NCBI GenBank assembly: GCA_002254825.2
Contig: NJEL02000014.1
Span: forward strand, 11,074 to 21,828
Direction: 5' to 3'
DNA from: Methanosarcinales archaeon ex4572_44
GTDB taxonomy: Archaea > Halobacteriota > Methanosarcinia > Methanosarcinales > EX4572-44
Length of the DNA stretch: 10,755 nucleotides
Numbering within the stretch: the first letter of the stretch is position 1; the number at the start of each line of letters is the position of its first letter. Shown here in pieces: positions 1 through 7,401 of the stretch. Both the position numbers and the translations under genes were made by a program. Under the pieces are notes generated by a model that ran no database searches, was not told the origin of the DNA, and worked only from the letters and a program-made list of their open reading frames with translations.

Positions 1-21
1 GTGATAAGAAGGTAGGAAATT

Positions 22-192
22 ATGAAGAAGAGTGAAGAAAAGAGACAGGTAATTCGTTCGATGAAGGACTTCGAGAGAATCTATTTTCCAAAGTCTTTCG
101 AAAAACGATTGTCAGAAAAGGCAACAGATACAGAGATTCTTGGTGTTAAATGGACAAAAGAATCCATTGAAAGGGTCCGGGAATTGATTTAG
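22..192 (+). CDS. small charged protein of unknown function
   Basis: This is a 56-residue ORF that I do not recognise. It opens at ATG 22 behind a weak purine-rich stretch (AAGGTAGG, 10-17) and closes with TAG at 190-192. The protein is rich in Lys, Arg and Glu and has no cysteines, signal peptide or membrane segment. A central aromatic stretch (FERIYFPKSFEK, about residues 17-28) is followed by a tail, LGVKWTKESIERVRELI, that looks like an amphipathic helix. The composition suggests a small soluble, mostly helical protein, perhaps a partner of another protein. The window begins only 21 bases upstream, so its promoter and any operon partner are not visible. A 77-bp gap separates it from the iron-sulfur gene downstream. 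It could be a chance ORF, but its codons look normal and the start has a plausible ribosome site. Confidence 0.5.
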   Translation: MKKSEEKRQVIRSMKDFERIYFPKSFEKRLSEKATDTEILGVKWTKESIERVRELI

Positions 193-269
193 CATGGCTT
201 TGTAAGTATTCTCTTGTGAACGGTTGAGAGTTATGGTGTGTTTGCTATTGTCTTTTTGAGGGTGTTTTG

Positions 270-1388
270 ATGGAGAAGATGTCAGAGGATGTTGTGCTTC
301 GTGCGATTTCTCATTGTTTCAAGTGTAAGTTGTGTGCTATTGCGGATTTTCATGGTTCTGATGAGAAGTGGCTTGCGCTCTGTCCGAGTGGTTCGTATTA
401 TGGGTTTAATTCGTTTTATTCGCCTGGGCGGTTTGAGGTTTTTCGCGAGATTTTGAGTGGGGAGATTGATTGTGGCACTGAGATGCTTGTTAAGGTGGCT
501 TTCGGCTGTCAGTTGTGTGGTGCCTGTTATGAGCGCTGTAAGGAGGTTTCGAAGGTGGAACTGGACAATGCAGAGCTATTTGAGGAGTTGCGGAGTGTTC
601 TTGCTGAGCGGGGTTGGCTTTTGGATGCGCATGTGAGGATCAGGGAGGATGTGGAGCGAACCGGGAATGCTTATGGCGCGAGTGAGAAGTTGGAGTATCC
701 TTCGAGTGGTGATGAGGTTATTTATTTTGTTGGTTGTACTGCGCGGCATCGGGAGCGGGAGATCTCTGAAGCGATGGTGCGGGTGCTTAATGCGAGCGGT
801 GCTCGGTTCACGGTTCTTGGTGATGAGTGGTGTTGTGGTTCGCCTCTCCTTCGAACGGGTCAGAGAGATGTGGCAAGCCGTCTTATAGCGCATAACGTTG
901 AAGAGATACGTGGGATTGGTGCAGAGAAGATGGTTTTCACGTGCCCGGGTTGTCTTAAGACGTTTAAGGAGAGTTATTCTGATCTTGGGGTTGAGTTGTT
1001 GCATGCATCAGAGTACATAAACAGTCTTGTGAGTGAGGGGAGGCTTCAGCCTGGAAAGTTGAAGATCGCGCTCCCTTATCATGATCCCTGCCATCTTGGA
1101 CGCCATCTTGGAATCTATGACGCTCCGAGAGAGACGCTTGAGCTAATTGGTGTTGAGGTTGTGGAGCTCTCGCGAAATCGTGGGAATGCGTGGTGTTGTG
1201 GCTCTGGTGGTGGTGTAAAATCAGGTTTTCCAGAGTTTGCTACTTGGACGGCTGATGAACGTGTGGGAGAGATCAGGGAGACGGGGAGCGATATAGTGGT
1301 CTCAGCCTGCCCGTTCTGCAAGCGAAACCTGGAGGATAGTGGTGTTAAGGTCTTTGACCTTGCAGAACTTGTGAGCCAGACACTTTGA
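270..1388 (+). CDS. HdrD/GlcF-like iron-sulfur protein with two CCG domains
   Basis: This is a 372-residue Fe-S oxidoreductase subunit. Near the N-terminus are two ferredoxin-type [4Fe-4S] motifs: C16-x2-C19-x2-C22 with C38-Pro, and C80-x2-C83-x2-C86-x3-C90. Two CCG (DUF224) domains follow: C156, C188-C189-G, C225-x2-C228; then C274, C309-C310-G, C347-x2-C350. In heterodisulfide reductase HdrB/HdrD such domains bind noncubane [4Fe-4S] clusters, and GlcF and lactate-oxidase subunits share the architecture. No membrane segment is visible, so it should be cytoplasmic. ATG 270 has an SD site (GAGGGTG, 258-264) five bases upstream; an in-frame TTG at 267 is less likely. The FAD-oxidase gene begins 13 bases downstream, so the two products probably form one complex passing electrons between a flavin and the Fe-S chain. 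The coding strand is strikingly rich in G and T, unlike its partner. The substrate cannot be told from sequence. Confidence 0.9.
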   Translation: MEKMSEDVVLRAISHCFKCKLCAIADFHGSDEKWLALCPSGSYYGFNSFYSPGRFEVFREILSGEIDCGTEMLVKVAFGCQLCGACYERCKEVSKVELDNAELFEELRSVLAERGWLLDAHVRIREDVERTGNAYGASEKLEYPSSGDEVIYFVGCTARHREREISEAMVRVLNASGARFTVLGDEWCCGSPLLRTGQRDVASRLIAHNVEEIRGIGAEKMVFTCPGCLKTFKESYSDLGVELLHASEYINSLVSEGRLQPGKLKIALPYHDPCHLGRHLGIYDAPRETLELIGVEVVELSRNRGNAWCCGSGGGVKSGFPEFATWTADERVGEIRETGSDIVVSACPFCKRNLEDSGVKVFDLAELVSQTL

Positions 1389-1401
1389 GGAATGATTGAG
1401 G

Positions 1402-2808
1402 ATGACGATACTTGAAGAACTTGAACGGATCGTTGGTAGAGAGAACGTTTCAGGCGACCCAGCGATAACTGCTGCTTATTCGAGGGATCAGCACTGGACG
1501 TTTGTCCCGCCGAAAAATCCCGCTTATGTTGCGCGCCCCGGTACAAAAGAAGAGATTAGAGACGTGCTCATGCTTGCAAACCGTGAGAACGCCCCAGTCA
1601 TACCATGGAGTACAGGCATCAACATCAGAGGCATGACGATCCCGGTTGCGGATGGAACTATTATGCTTGACGTCTCCAGATTGGATCGGATCGTCGAAGT
1701 CAACCATGGGATGATGACCGCTACCATTCAGCCTGGTGTGACCTTCGGCATGCTAGTGGAAGAAACAAAGAAGCACGGACTTCGCCCGGCTTTTCCGGAC
1801 GCACCACTAACAGTCTCGGCAGTGACCAATAATTATCTTCGCGGTATTTATCAAACAGCGCCGAGAGACGGGCTTGACCACATACTCTCCTTTGAAATCA
1901 TACTCCCCAACGGGGAAACACTTCAGACAGGATCCAGATTGCTTAAGAGAGACCTGCCATACTTCAGATACGGGCCTGGTCCTGAGATTGCAAGCCTCTT
2001 CATAGCAGGACCCGGAACATGGGGCGTTGTAACAGAACTAACACTCAAACTCTACCGCATCTTCGAGCATCAGAAGGTCTACTATGTCGGATTCGATGAT
2101 CTGGAGAAACCAATGGGATTGCTTGATCGGGTGAACCGAGAAGAGCTCGTTTCAGGTTGTCGGTTCGTGGACACCATCCACTGGTTACCACCTTACCTCG
2201 GCACTTTTGACTACGAGTATGAAACGCTGCCAGAGTTTGTAGTAGTACTTGTTGTTGAGAACCAGGACAGGATATTCCAGGCGCAGGACCATATCGTGCA
2301 GACTTATATCGCGGAGAGCGGTGGAAAAATACTGGATCTTCCACAAGATCTTGTAGACAACCTCAAATGCGAGATGCTTGGAGCAGAGACATCTCCCATG
2401 ATATTTGGGTTCAAAGGTAACTTCTACTGCGTAGGCTACTACGGACCACTCAACCTATTACCACAGTACTACCGAGACTTCAAAGAGAACGCTCTTGAGA
2501 TCGGATTCGAAGCCGAGGATATCAGCTTCTATGCGAACACCATTGCACGCTTCCACGGACAGAGCACTTATTACGAACTTGAGATATATTTCGACTCGTC
2601 AGATAAAAGAAGCGTTGAGATGCTGCGCACACTCCACGCAAGAACAGTTGCAAACCTCCTCGAGACAGGCATATACGGATGGTTCAGACCCTACGCAGGC
2701 GTAATAGAACCAACACTCGATCGCATCGGCAACTTTGCAGACTACTGGAAGAAACTACAGAATTTCATCGACCCAAACGGCATAATGAACCCGGGAAAAC
2801 TGTTTTAG
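1402..2808 (+). CDS. FAD-linked oxidase, GlcD/VAO family
   Basis: This is a 468-residue flavoprotein of the vanillyl-alcohol oxidase/PCMH family. The FAD_binding_4 domain covers about residues 35-220. It includes PAYVARPGTKEEI (residues 40-52), the nucleotide-loop sequence PWSTGINIRG (68-77), QPGVTFG (110-116) and AGPGTWGVVTELTLKLY (202-218). The C-terminal FAD-oxidase domain ends with the family hallmark DPNGIMNPGKLF. Relatives include glycolate, D-lactate and p-cresol-type dehydrogenases. Paired with the Fe-S gene just upstream, the likely role is oxidation of a hydroxyacid or related substrate with electrons passed through CCG clusters. I cannot name the substrate. ATG 1402 lies 10 bases after GAGGA (1387-1391), which overlaps the previous stop. 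TTG 1396 has better spacing and would add two residues. The gene is A/C-rich on its coding strand towards the 3' end, opposite to its neighbour. Confidence 0.9.
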   Translation: MTILEELERIVGRENVSGDPAITAAYSRDQHWTFVPPKNPAYVARPGTKEEIRDVLMLANRENAPVIPWSTGINIRGMTIPVADGTIMLDVSRLDRIVEVNHGMMTATIQPGVTFGMLVEETKKHGLRPAFPDAPLTVSAVTNNYLRGIYQTAPRDGLDHILSFEIILPNGETLQTGSRLLKRDLPYFRYGPGPEIASLFIAGPGTWGVVTELTLKLYRIFEHQKVYYVGFDDLEKPMGLLDRVNREELVSGCRFVDTIHWLPPYLGTFDYEYETLPEFVVVLVVENQDRIFQAQDHIVQTYIAESGGKILDLPQDLVDNLKCEMLGAETSPMIFGFKGNFYCVGYYGPLNLLPQYYRDFKENALEIGFEAEDISFYANTIARFHGQSTYYELEIYFDSSDKRSVEMLRTLHARTVANLLETGIYGWFRPYAGVIEPTLDRIGNFADYWKKLQNFIDPNGIMNPGKLF

Positions 2809-2861
2809 AGTTGATCCGTTGAAGAATTAGCTGGTGATCTGAGTCAAACGTTTATGTTCTA

Positions 2862-3872
2862 TTATATTTCTTCTCCGATTAGATAATCTATCACATACTC
2901 TGATAGATCGGTGGAATACTCTCCAATTCTCAGAACACTTTCAATGATTCCGTTTAGTGGAAGTGCGACCCTGCCGCTCTGTGCTATTATCTGATCGGTG
3001 ATTTTTTCGCATTGGTCGATGAGATCTTTTCCTTTTTCGATGTTATCATTTGACAATTCGATGTTTCGCTCAAAGAACGCATCAACACCCTCTGTAAGTA
3101 TATTGATTGCAAGATCACTTGCATTAACGATTTCATGCGTTATAGCACTTTGATTTATACTTTCATCCTCGAGGTCTAGTACTTTTCTTGCAATCCTGCA
3201 TGTGTGATCTGCGATGCGCTCGAATAGCTTGCTTACCCTTGTGTAATGCGATGCGCTCCAGATCGTTGCTCCCATCTTATCTGCCACTTTAATGTCTTGT
3301 GATATAAGGTTTGCTTGTCTCATAACAAGCCAGTGCAGCCTATCAACCTCGTTATCATTCGTTATAACATCCTTTGCAAGTACTGGATCTCTATCAACAA
3401 AAGCGGTTATCACACCTTTGTACATGCTCTTTATTAGGATGTACATCCTCTGAATCGTTTTATCAAACGGCATCTCTGATGGGTTTAAGAGATCCTTTGT
3501 TATGATCATATTCGCTGTCTCCTCTATCACCTCAGGGCCTATTGTTATCTGGCAGAACTCTTTCACAGCCATACGGATACGAGCAGGCATCTCTACTTTT
3601 GATACAACTTTGATTGTCTTATAACCTGATATGTATGCTCCTATGAGCGAACGGAAGATAAATTCTTCTTCTGTTTTTGCGTCAGTTTCGAATATTTTGA
3701 CTCTCTTATTTTCCTCCTCGATTATGGAGGGGGTTATAATGAGTGTCCCGTCCTGCCTTATGATTATCCCAAGAGGGTCGTTCTTCTTTATTTTGAGTGA
3801 GTTGATCCATGCTTTGGGGAGTGAGACGATGTAGGATGATCCTCCTGTGACCTGTACCTTTCTAATCTCCAT
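2862..3872 (-). CDS. phoU: PhoU-family regulator with N-terminal AbrB/SpoVT domain
   Basis: This is a 336-residue archaeal-type PhoU. Residues 1-50 (IRKVQVTGGSSYIVSLPKAW onwards) match the swapped-hairpin AbrB/SpoVT fold, a DNA-binding or dimerisation module often fused to PhoU in archaea. The rest is helical and carries PhoU-type acidic motifs: DNEVDRLHW (173-181), ERIADHTCRIA (218-228) and RIGEYSTDLSE (315-325). These Glu/Asp residues bind metal clusters in known PhoU structures. In the family, PhoU restrains Pst transport and signals phosphate status. Here the AbrB domain suggests it could also bind the divergent promoter, which is inference. It lies back to back with pstS across 95 bp. 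No SD site precedes ATG 3872, and a TATA-like box about 26-32 bases upstream suggests a leaderless transcript. The gene converges on the FAD-oxidase gene with a 53-bp gap. Confidence 0.92.
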   Translation of the reverse strand: MEIRKVQVTGGSSYIVSLPKAWINSLKIKKNDPLGIIIRQDGTLIITPSIIEEENKRVKIFETDAKTEEEFIFRSLIGAYISGYKTIKVVSKVEMPARIRMAVKEFCQITIGPEVIEETANMIITKDLLNPSEMPFDKTIQRMYILIKSMYKGVITAFVDRDPVLAKDVITNDNEVDRLHWLVMRQANLISQDIKVADKMGATIWSASHYTRVSKLFERIADHTCRIARKVLDLEDESINQSAITHEIVNASDLAINILTEGVDAFFERNIELSNDNIEKGKDLIDQCEKITDQIIAQSGRVALPLNGIIESVLRIGEYSTDLSEYVIDYLIGEEI

Positions 3873-3967
3873 AACTATATAGATCTAATGTGACTATGTA
3901 TATAAATATATTCTATGTCGAGAAAATATATATTTACAACCTCCCTTACTCCCTGTCGTGATATGAT
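3873..3967. promoter_or_regulatory. divergent phoU/pstS promoter region
   Basis: This 95-bp AT-rich spacer separates the diverging phoU and pstS genes. The stretch TATATAAATATA at 3899-3910, read on the minus strand, sits about 26 bases from a start at the phoU ATG and suits a leaderless phoU mRNA. AAAATATATATTTA at 3923-3936 would place the pstS transcript start near 3955, leaving a leader of about 12 bases containing GTGAT (3958-3962), an SD core five bases before ATG 3968. The hexamer CTATGT occurs at 3894-3899 and 3913-3918, in the same orientation 19 bp apart, flanking the phoU TATA box. It could be an operator. The boxes are assigned by eye. Confidence 0.5.
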
Positions 3968-4831
3968 ATGAGATGGTTGAAGAACAGTACTGGAGCACGG
4001 ATCGTGCTTCTATTCGTCATAGTATCGCTTGCTGGATCAGGTTGTGTCAGCGATACGAATAGCGGTCATGTGGATAGTGAATCGATGAAGAATGTGAAAC
4101 TTCAGATTGCAGGATCAACAACTGTGCTTCCGATTGCTGAAGAATGTGCACGCATCTTCATGGAAAAGCATCCGGGCAGCAGGGTCGATGTTGCAGGTGG
4201 AGGATCATCACACGGAATAAAGTCTGTTGCAGACGGCACGGTTGACATTGGGGATGCATCTCGTGACATTAAAGATAGCGAGCGAGAGGCATACCCTGAA
4301 CTTGTTCCCCATGCGGTTGCAAAGGACGGGGTTGCACCGGTTGTGCATCCATCAAATCGTATAAATGCTCTTACAATGGAAGAATTGCAACAGATATACA
4401 CAGGCGAGATCACGAACTGGAAAGATCTTGGTGGATCTGATGCCGAGATCGTTGTTGTCTCCCGTGAGGAAGGCTCAGGAACGAGAGACTGCTTTGAGAG
4501 CAAGGTTACGAAGCCCATAGGTGAGGAGATCACACAACATGCGATCATTCAGGATTCAAACGGGAAGGTCAGAGCGACAGTGGCTGGAAACGAGCACTCA
4601 ATCGGATTCTTATCACTTGGATATGTCAACCATGAGGTAAAAGCACTCACGCTCAATGGAGTTGAGCCAACGGTTGAGACTGTTCTGAGCGGCGAGTATG
4701 CGATTTCACGAACGCTCTGGATGATAACAAAGGGTGAACCGGACCATGCTGAAGAGGCATTCCTTGACTTTGTAATATCAGAAGAAGGGCAGCGAATCGT
4801 TGAAGAGGTGCACTTCATACCTTTGAGGTAG
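3968..4831 (+). CDS. pstS: phosphate ABC transporter, substrate-binding lipoprotein PstS
   Basis: This is a 287-residue periplasmic-type phosphate-binding protein. The N-terminus has basic residues, a hydrophobic core (about 12-24) and a lipobox-like LAGSGC with Cys26 as the probable lipid-anchored residue, followed by a short polar linker. The binding-protein signatures are AGSTTVLPIAEEC (48-60), GGGSSHGIKSVADGTVDIGDASRD (77-100, the anion-binding serine/glycine loops) and SREEGSGTRDCFE (165-177). IGFLSLGYV (212-220) is typical of the second lobe. It should capture inorganic phosphate at the outer face of the membrane and hand it to PstC/PstA. ATG 3968 is chosen because GTGAT lies five bases upstream and the ATG at 3963 is out of frame and stops at once. 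It is the first gene of the pst operon, and the phosphoesterase starts four bases after its stop. Confidence 0.95.
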   Translation: MRWLKNSTGARIVLLFVIVSLAGSGCVSDTNSGHVDSESMKNVKLQIAGSTTVLPIAEECARIFMEKHPGSRVDVAGGGSSHGIKSVADGTVDIGDASRDIKDSEREAYPELVPHAVAKDGVAPVVHPSNRINALTMEELQQIYTGEITNWKDLGGSDAEIVVVSREEGSGTRDCFESKVTKPIGEEITQHAIIQDSNGKVRATVAGNEHSIGFLSLGYVNHEVKALTLNGVEPTVETVLSGEYAISRTLWMITKGEPDHAEEAFLDFVISEEGQRIVEEVHFIPLR

Positions 4832-4835
4832 CGGA

Positions 4836-5573
4836 ATGACACAGATCGTGCATCTTTCAGATATCCATATATCAGAGTATTACTTTCTTTCCGATGTTGC
4901 AGAATCTGTGCTGCAGAGTATCAATGAAATCTCTCCAGACATAGTGGTCGTCACAGGAGACCTGACCCATAATGGATCACATCAAGAGTTCAAAGACGTA
5001 AAAGAGTACATCGATCGGATTGATTGCAGAAACAAGGTGATAGTCCCTGGAAATCACGACTCAAAAAACCTTGGATATCTATTATTTGAGGATCTCTTTG
5101 GAGCACGATCGCAATGCCACACCTTCTCTGGTGTCACGGTTGTTGGGGTGGACTCATCAGAACCCGACATCAATGATGGACACATCGGAAGGGAGAGTTA
5201 CGATTGGATTGCAAAGAGTTTTGAAACGGATGATTTCAAGATATTCGCACTCCACCACCATTTGATCCCGGTTCCGATGACAGGACGTGAGGTGCAGATT
5301 CCTGTAGATTCAGGGGATGTGCTCGAACTGCTTCACAGGTGTGGTGTAAACCTCGTGCTCTGCGGACACAAACATGTGCCTTGGGTCTGGAGACTGAATG
5401 ATATGTTTGTCGTGAATGCAGGAACTACGTCATCGAAGGACATCAAGGCAAGAACAACACAATGCTATAACTTAATCGAGGTCGATCGCGAGGCTTTGCG
5501 GATCTATCAGGTGCTGCCTACAGGTGAGCGTAAGTTGATCATCGACCCAATTCATGAATCAAAGAACGAGTGA
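4836..5573 (+). CDS. calcineurin-like metallophosphoesterase in the pst operon
   Basis: This 245-residue protein has all the metallophosphoesterase motifs: D9-x-H11 (LSDIH), GDLTHNG (41-47), GNHD (72-75), a histidine run at 140-142 (LHHH) and GHKH (177-180). These residues hold a two-metal centre that hydrolyses phosphomonoesters or phosphodiesters. The layout resembles Icc/CpdA-type enzymes, some of which cleave cyclic nucleotides, but specificity cannot be read from sequence. There is no signal peptide, so it should act in the cytoplasm. The SD GAGGT (4825-4829) overlaps the end of pstS, six bases before ATG 4836. Its 3' end overlaps pstC by 20 bases. Insertion between pstS and pstC is unusual and implies co-expression under phosphate limitation, where it could salvage phosphate from organic esters or tune a signal. 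Both roles are inferred from context only. Confidence 0.9.
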   Translation: MTQIVHLSDIHISEYYFLSDVAESVLQSINEISPDIVVVTGDLTHNGSHQEFKDVKEYIDRIDCRNKVIVPGNHDSKNLGYLLFEDLFGARSQCHTFSGVTVVGVDSSEPDINDGHIGRESYDWIAKSFETDDFKIFALHHHLIPVPMTGREVQIPVDSGDVLELLHRCGVNLVLCGHKHVPWVWRLNDMFVVNAGTTSSKDIKARTTQCYNLIEVDREALRIYQVLPTGERKLIIDPIHESKNE

Positions 5574-6441
5574 AAGGATAATAGAAGTATCTCTTTTTTT
5601 AGCAGCTCTACTTGCGATTGTAATCGTTCTTCTCATCCTGTTGTTTCTAATAAAAGAGGGTGCGCCTGTTTTAATCAAGTTCGGACTCCGTGACTTTGTT
5701 CTCGGGATGAACTGGAACCCAATAGCGATAGTAGGCGAGCCGTCATATGGCATCTTTCCAATGGTTGTAGGATCCATATATATTGCCATTGGCGCCCTTA
5801 TCCTTTCAATTCCGTTTGGGGTTGCATCTGCGGTATTTCTCATCGAGATTGCACCAGGATGGGCGCAGTCAGTAATAAGACGCGGAATTGAGCTTCTCGT
5901 AGGCATTCCTTCTGTAGTTCTCGGTTTCGTTGGGCTTGTTCTTCTCGTGCCACTTATCAGGCATACGTTTGGCGGATGCGGCTTCTCGATTCTTGCAGGC
6001 TCGATAATCCTTGCAATAATGGCGCTTCCCCACATAATAACAATCTCAGCAGATGCAATTGCTAACGTACCTACCTCAACCAGGGAGGCATCATTAGCGC
6101 TTGGCGCAACCAGATGGCAGACGATAAGACATGTGATACTCCCCTCTGCAAGATCGGGAATCGTTGCAGCCGTGATACTTGGCATGGGAAACTCTATTGG
6201 TGAGACGATGGCAGTCCTGATGGTCACAGGAAACACCCCGATTCTGCCAGAGCCGATCTACAACGTGCTTGATCCTGTTCGAACGATGACATCAAATATC
6301 GTAATCGAGATGAACTATGCAGCACCCGGGGATCACCAGCAAGCACTCTTTGCAACCGGAATCGTGCTCTTCCTGATGGTTGCAATCCTCAATGCAATAT
6401 CACACACCATAATACGATCTAAAAGGGTGTCCACGCGATGA
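5554..6441 (+). CDS. pstC: phosphate ABC transporter, permease PstC
   Basis: This is a 295-residue inner-membrane permease of the PstC type. A long N-terminal hydrophobic helix (about 12-33) is followed by a loop with FGLRDFVLGMNWNP (43-56), a segment common in PstC. Further membrane helices lie at about 68-100, 113-134, 146-168, 201-226 and 264-286. The cytoplasmic EAA loop (REASLALGATRWQTIRHVILP, from about 177), which docks on the ATPase, is intact, as is the GNSIGETMAVLM helix after it. PstC forms half of the phosphate channel with PstA. ATG 5554 lies inside the 3' end of the phosphoesterase gene and has no clear SD, so it is probably translated by coupling. The stop shares ATGA with the pstA start. 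Confidence 0.95.
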   Translation: MNQRTSERIIEVSLFLAALLAIVIVLLILLFLIKEGAPVLIKFGLRDFVLGMNWNPIAIVGEPSYGIFPMVVGSIYIAIGALILSIPFGVASAVFLIEIAPGWAQSVIRRGIELLVGIPSVVLGFVGLVLLVPLIRHTFGGCGFSILAGSIILAIMALPHIITISADAIANVPTSTREASLALGATRWQTIRHVILPSARSGIVAAVILGMGNSIGETMAVLMVTGNTPILPEPIYNVLDPVRTMTSNIVIEMNYAAPGDHQQALFATGIVLFLMVAILNAISHTIIRSKRVSTR

Positions 6442-7283
6442 AAACGATTATTCCACGGAATACTATCGATAAGATGGCAACTGTCATGCTTTGGGCGTCT
6501 GCTGCCTCTGCAATGCTACTCCTCAGCTACATAATTGGATATATCCTACTCAACGGGATGTGGGTGGTTAATCTTTCATTCCTGCTTGAATCACCACGCC
6601 TGAGCGGTGCAGAAGGCGGGATATTTCCTGCTATTGTTGGAACGCTCGCCCTTGTTGCAGTTGCGATCATAACAGCAGTTCCCGTGGGAATTGGGGCAGC
6701 CATATACCTGACATCATACGCACCTGATAACGCTCTCACCAGAACCATCAACTTTGGCGTCGAGTGCCTTGCTGGCATCCCATCCGTTGTGATCGGGCTC
6801 TTTGGGTATGCGTTTCTCGTGATATACCTTGGCTTTGGTTTCTCAATTCTTGCAGGTGGACTCTCCCTTATGTTCATGATACTGCCATGGACGGTAAGAA
6901 CATCAGAAGAAGCGATAAAGACAGTCCCAATGGAGCTTTCAGAAGGGAGCCTCGCACTTGGCGCAACAAAGTGGCAGACAATAAGACGTGTCGTTATACC
7001 ATCTGCCATCCCGGGAATAACAACCGGGGTCATTCTCGGCATCGGGAAAGCGATCGGTGAGACTGCAGTCATCATGTACACGGCAGGCTCTTCGCTTCTT
7101 CTACCGCACTCGATCTTTGATCCTGTGCGAACGCTCCCATACCACCTGTACATACTTGCATCAGAGGGAATATCTGGTAAAATGGCTTACGGCACTGCTG
7201 TTGTACTTTTAGGAATGGTTCTTGCTATAAATCTTCTTGCAGTCGCTATTCAGCGCCGGTATGAATCGAAAGAGGTGAAATAA
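6438..7283 (+). CDS. pstA: phosphate ABC transporter, permease PstA
   Basis: This 281-residue permease pairs with PstC. It has hydrophobic helices at about 15-38, 63-95, 110-131, 134-152, 192-217 and 252-271. GGIFPAIVGTL (60-70) and AGIPSVVIGLFGYAF (112-126) are typical of PstA. The EAA loop (EGSLALGATKWQTIRRVVIP, 169-188) closely resembles that of PstC here, as expected for related permeases. ATG 6438 overlaps the pstC stop in ATGA, with AGGGTGT (6424-6430) as a well-spaced SD. The intact EAA loops in both permeases argue that an ATPase still works with them, although no pstB follows: only 85 bp separate the stop from the end of convergent hypA. It is the last recognisable gene of the operon. 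Confidence 0.95.
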   Translation: MKTIIPRNTIDKMATVMLWASAASAMLLLSYIIGYILLNGMWVVNLSFLLESPRLSGAEGGIFPAIVGTLALVAVAIITAVPVGIGAAIYLTSYAPDNALTRTINFGVECLAGIPSVVIGLFGYAFLVIYLGFGFSILAGGLSLMFMILPWTVRTSEEAIKTVPMELSEGSLALGATKWQTIRRVVIPSAIPGITTGVILGIGKAIGETAVIMYTAGSSLLLPHSIFDPVRTLPYHLYILASEGISGKMAYGTAVVLLGMVLAINLLAVAIQRRYESKEVK

Positions 7284-7293
7284 AACGAGCGAA

Positions 7294-7401
7294 ATGAGGA
7301 ATAATGTTAAAAGTCGCAATTTGACTGAAGTTGTTAAGAGAGGTGAAATCATTGCATTAGAACTATTATTACTTGGGTTTCTGAATCGTTATTCTGTATA
7401 A
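7294..7401 (+). pseudogene. short ORF where pstB is expected; possible ATPase remnant
   Basis: This 35-codon ORF runs from ATG 7294 to TAA 7399-7401, in the place where pstB normally follows pstA, and its end overlaps hypA on the other strand by 33 bases. The translation contains SRNLTEVVKRGEIIALE (residues 7-23). That is reminiscent of the first strand of ABC ATPases, which often reads RNLT-K-VY followed by an AL and then the Walker A loop. No Walker A, Q-loop or signature motif follows, and the rest of the sequence belongs to hypA. It could be a decayed 5' end of an ATPase gene or plain chance, and there is no good ribosome site. I give it little weight. Confidence 0.15.

Noticed and set aside
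576..1004. 142-codon minus-strand ORF inside the Fe-S gene
   Set aside because: It mirrors the G/T-rich coding strand of a gene with full cluster motifs; its Thr/Arg/Ile-rich translation matches nothing and has no start signal.
5559..6236. 225-codon minus-strand ORF opposite pstC
   Set aside because: It is antisense to a clear permease gene; the Pro/Thr/Ile-rich product is what reversed membrane-protein codons give. A similar ORF lies opposite pstA (6527-7153).
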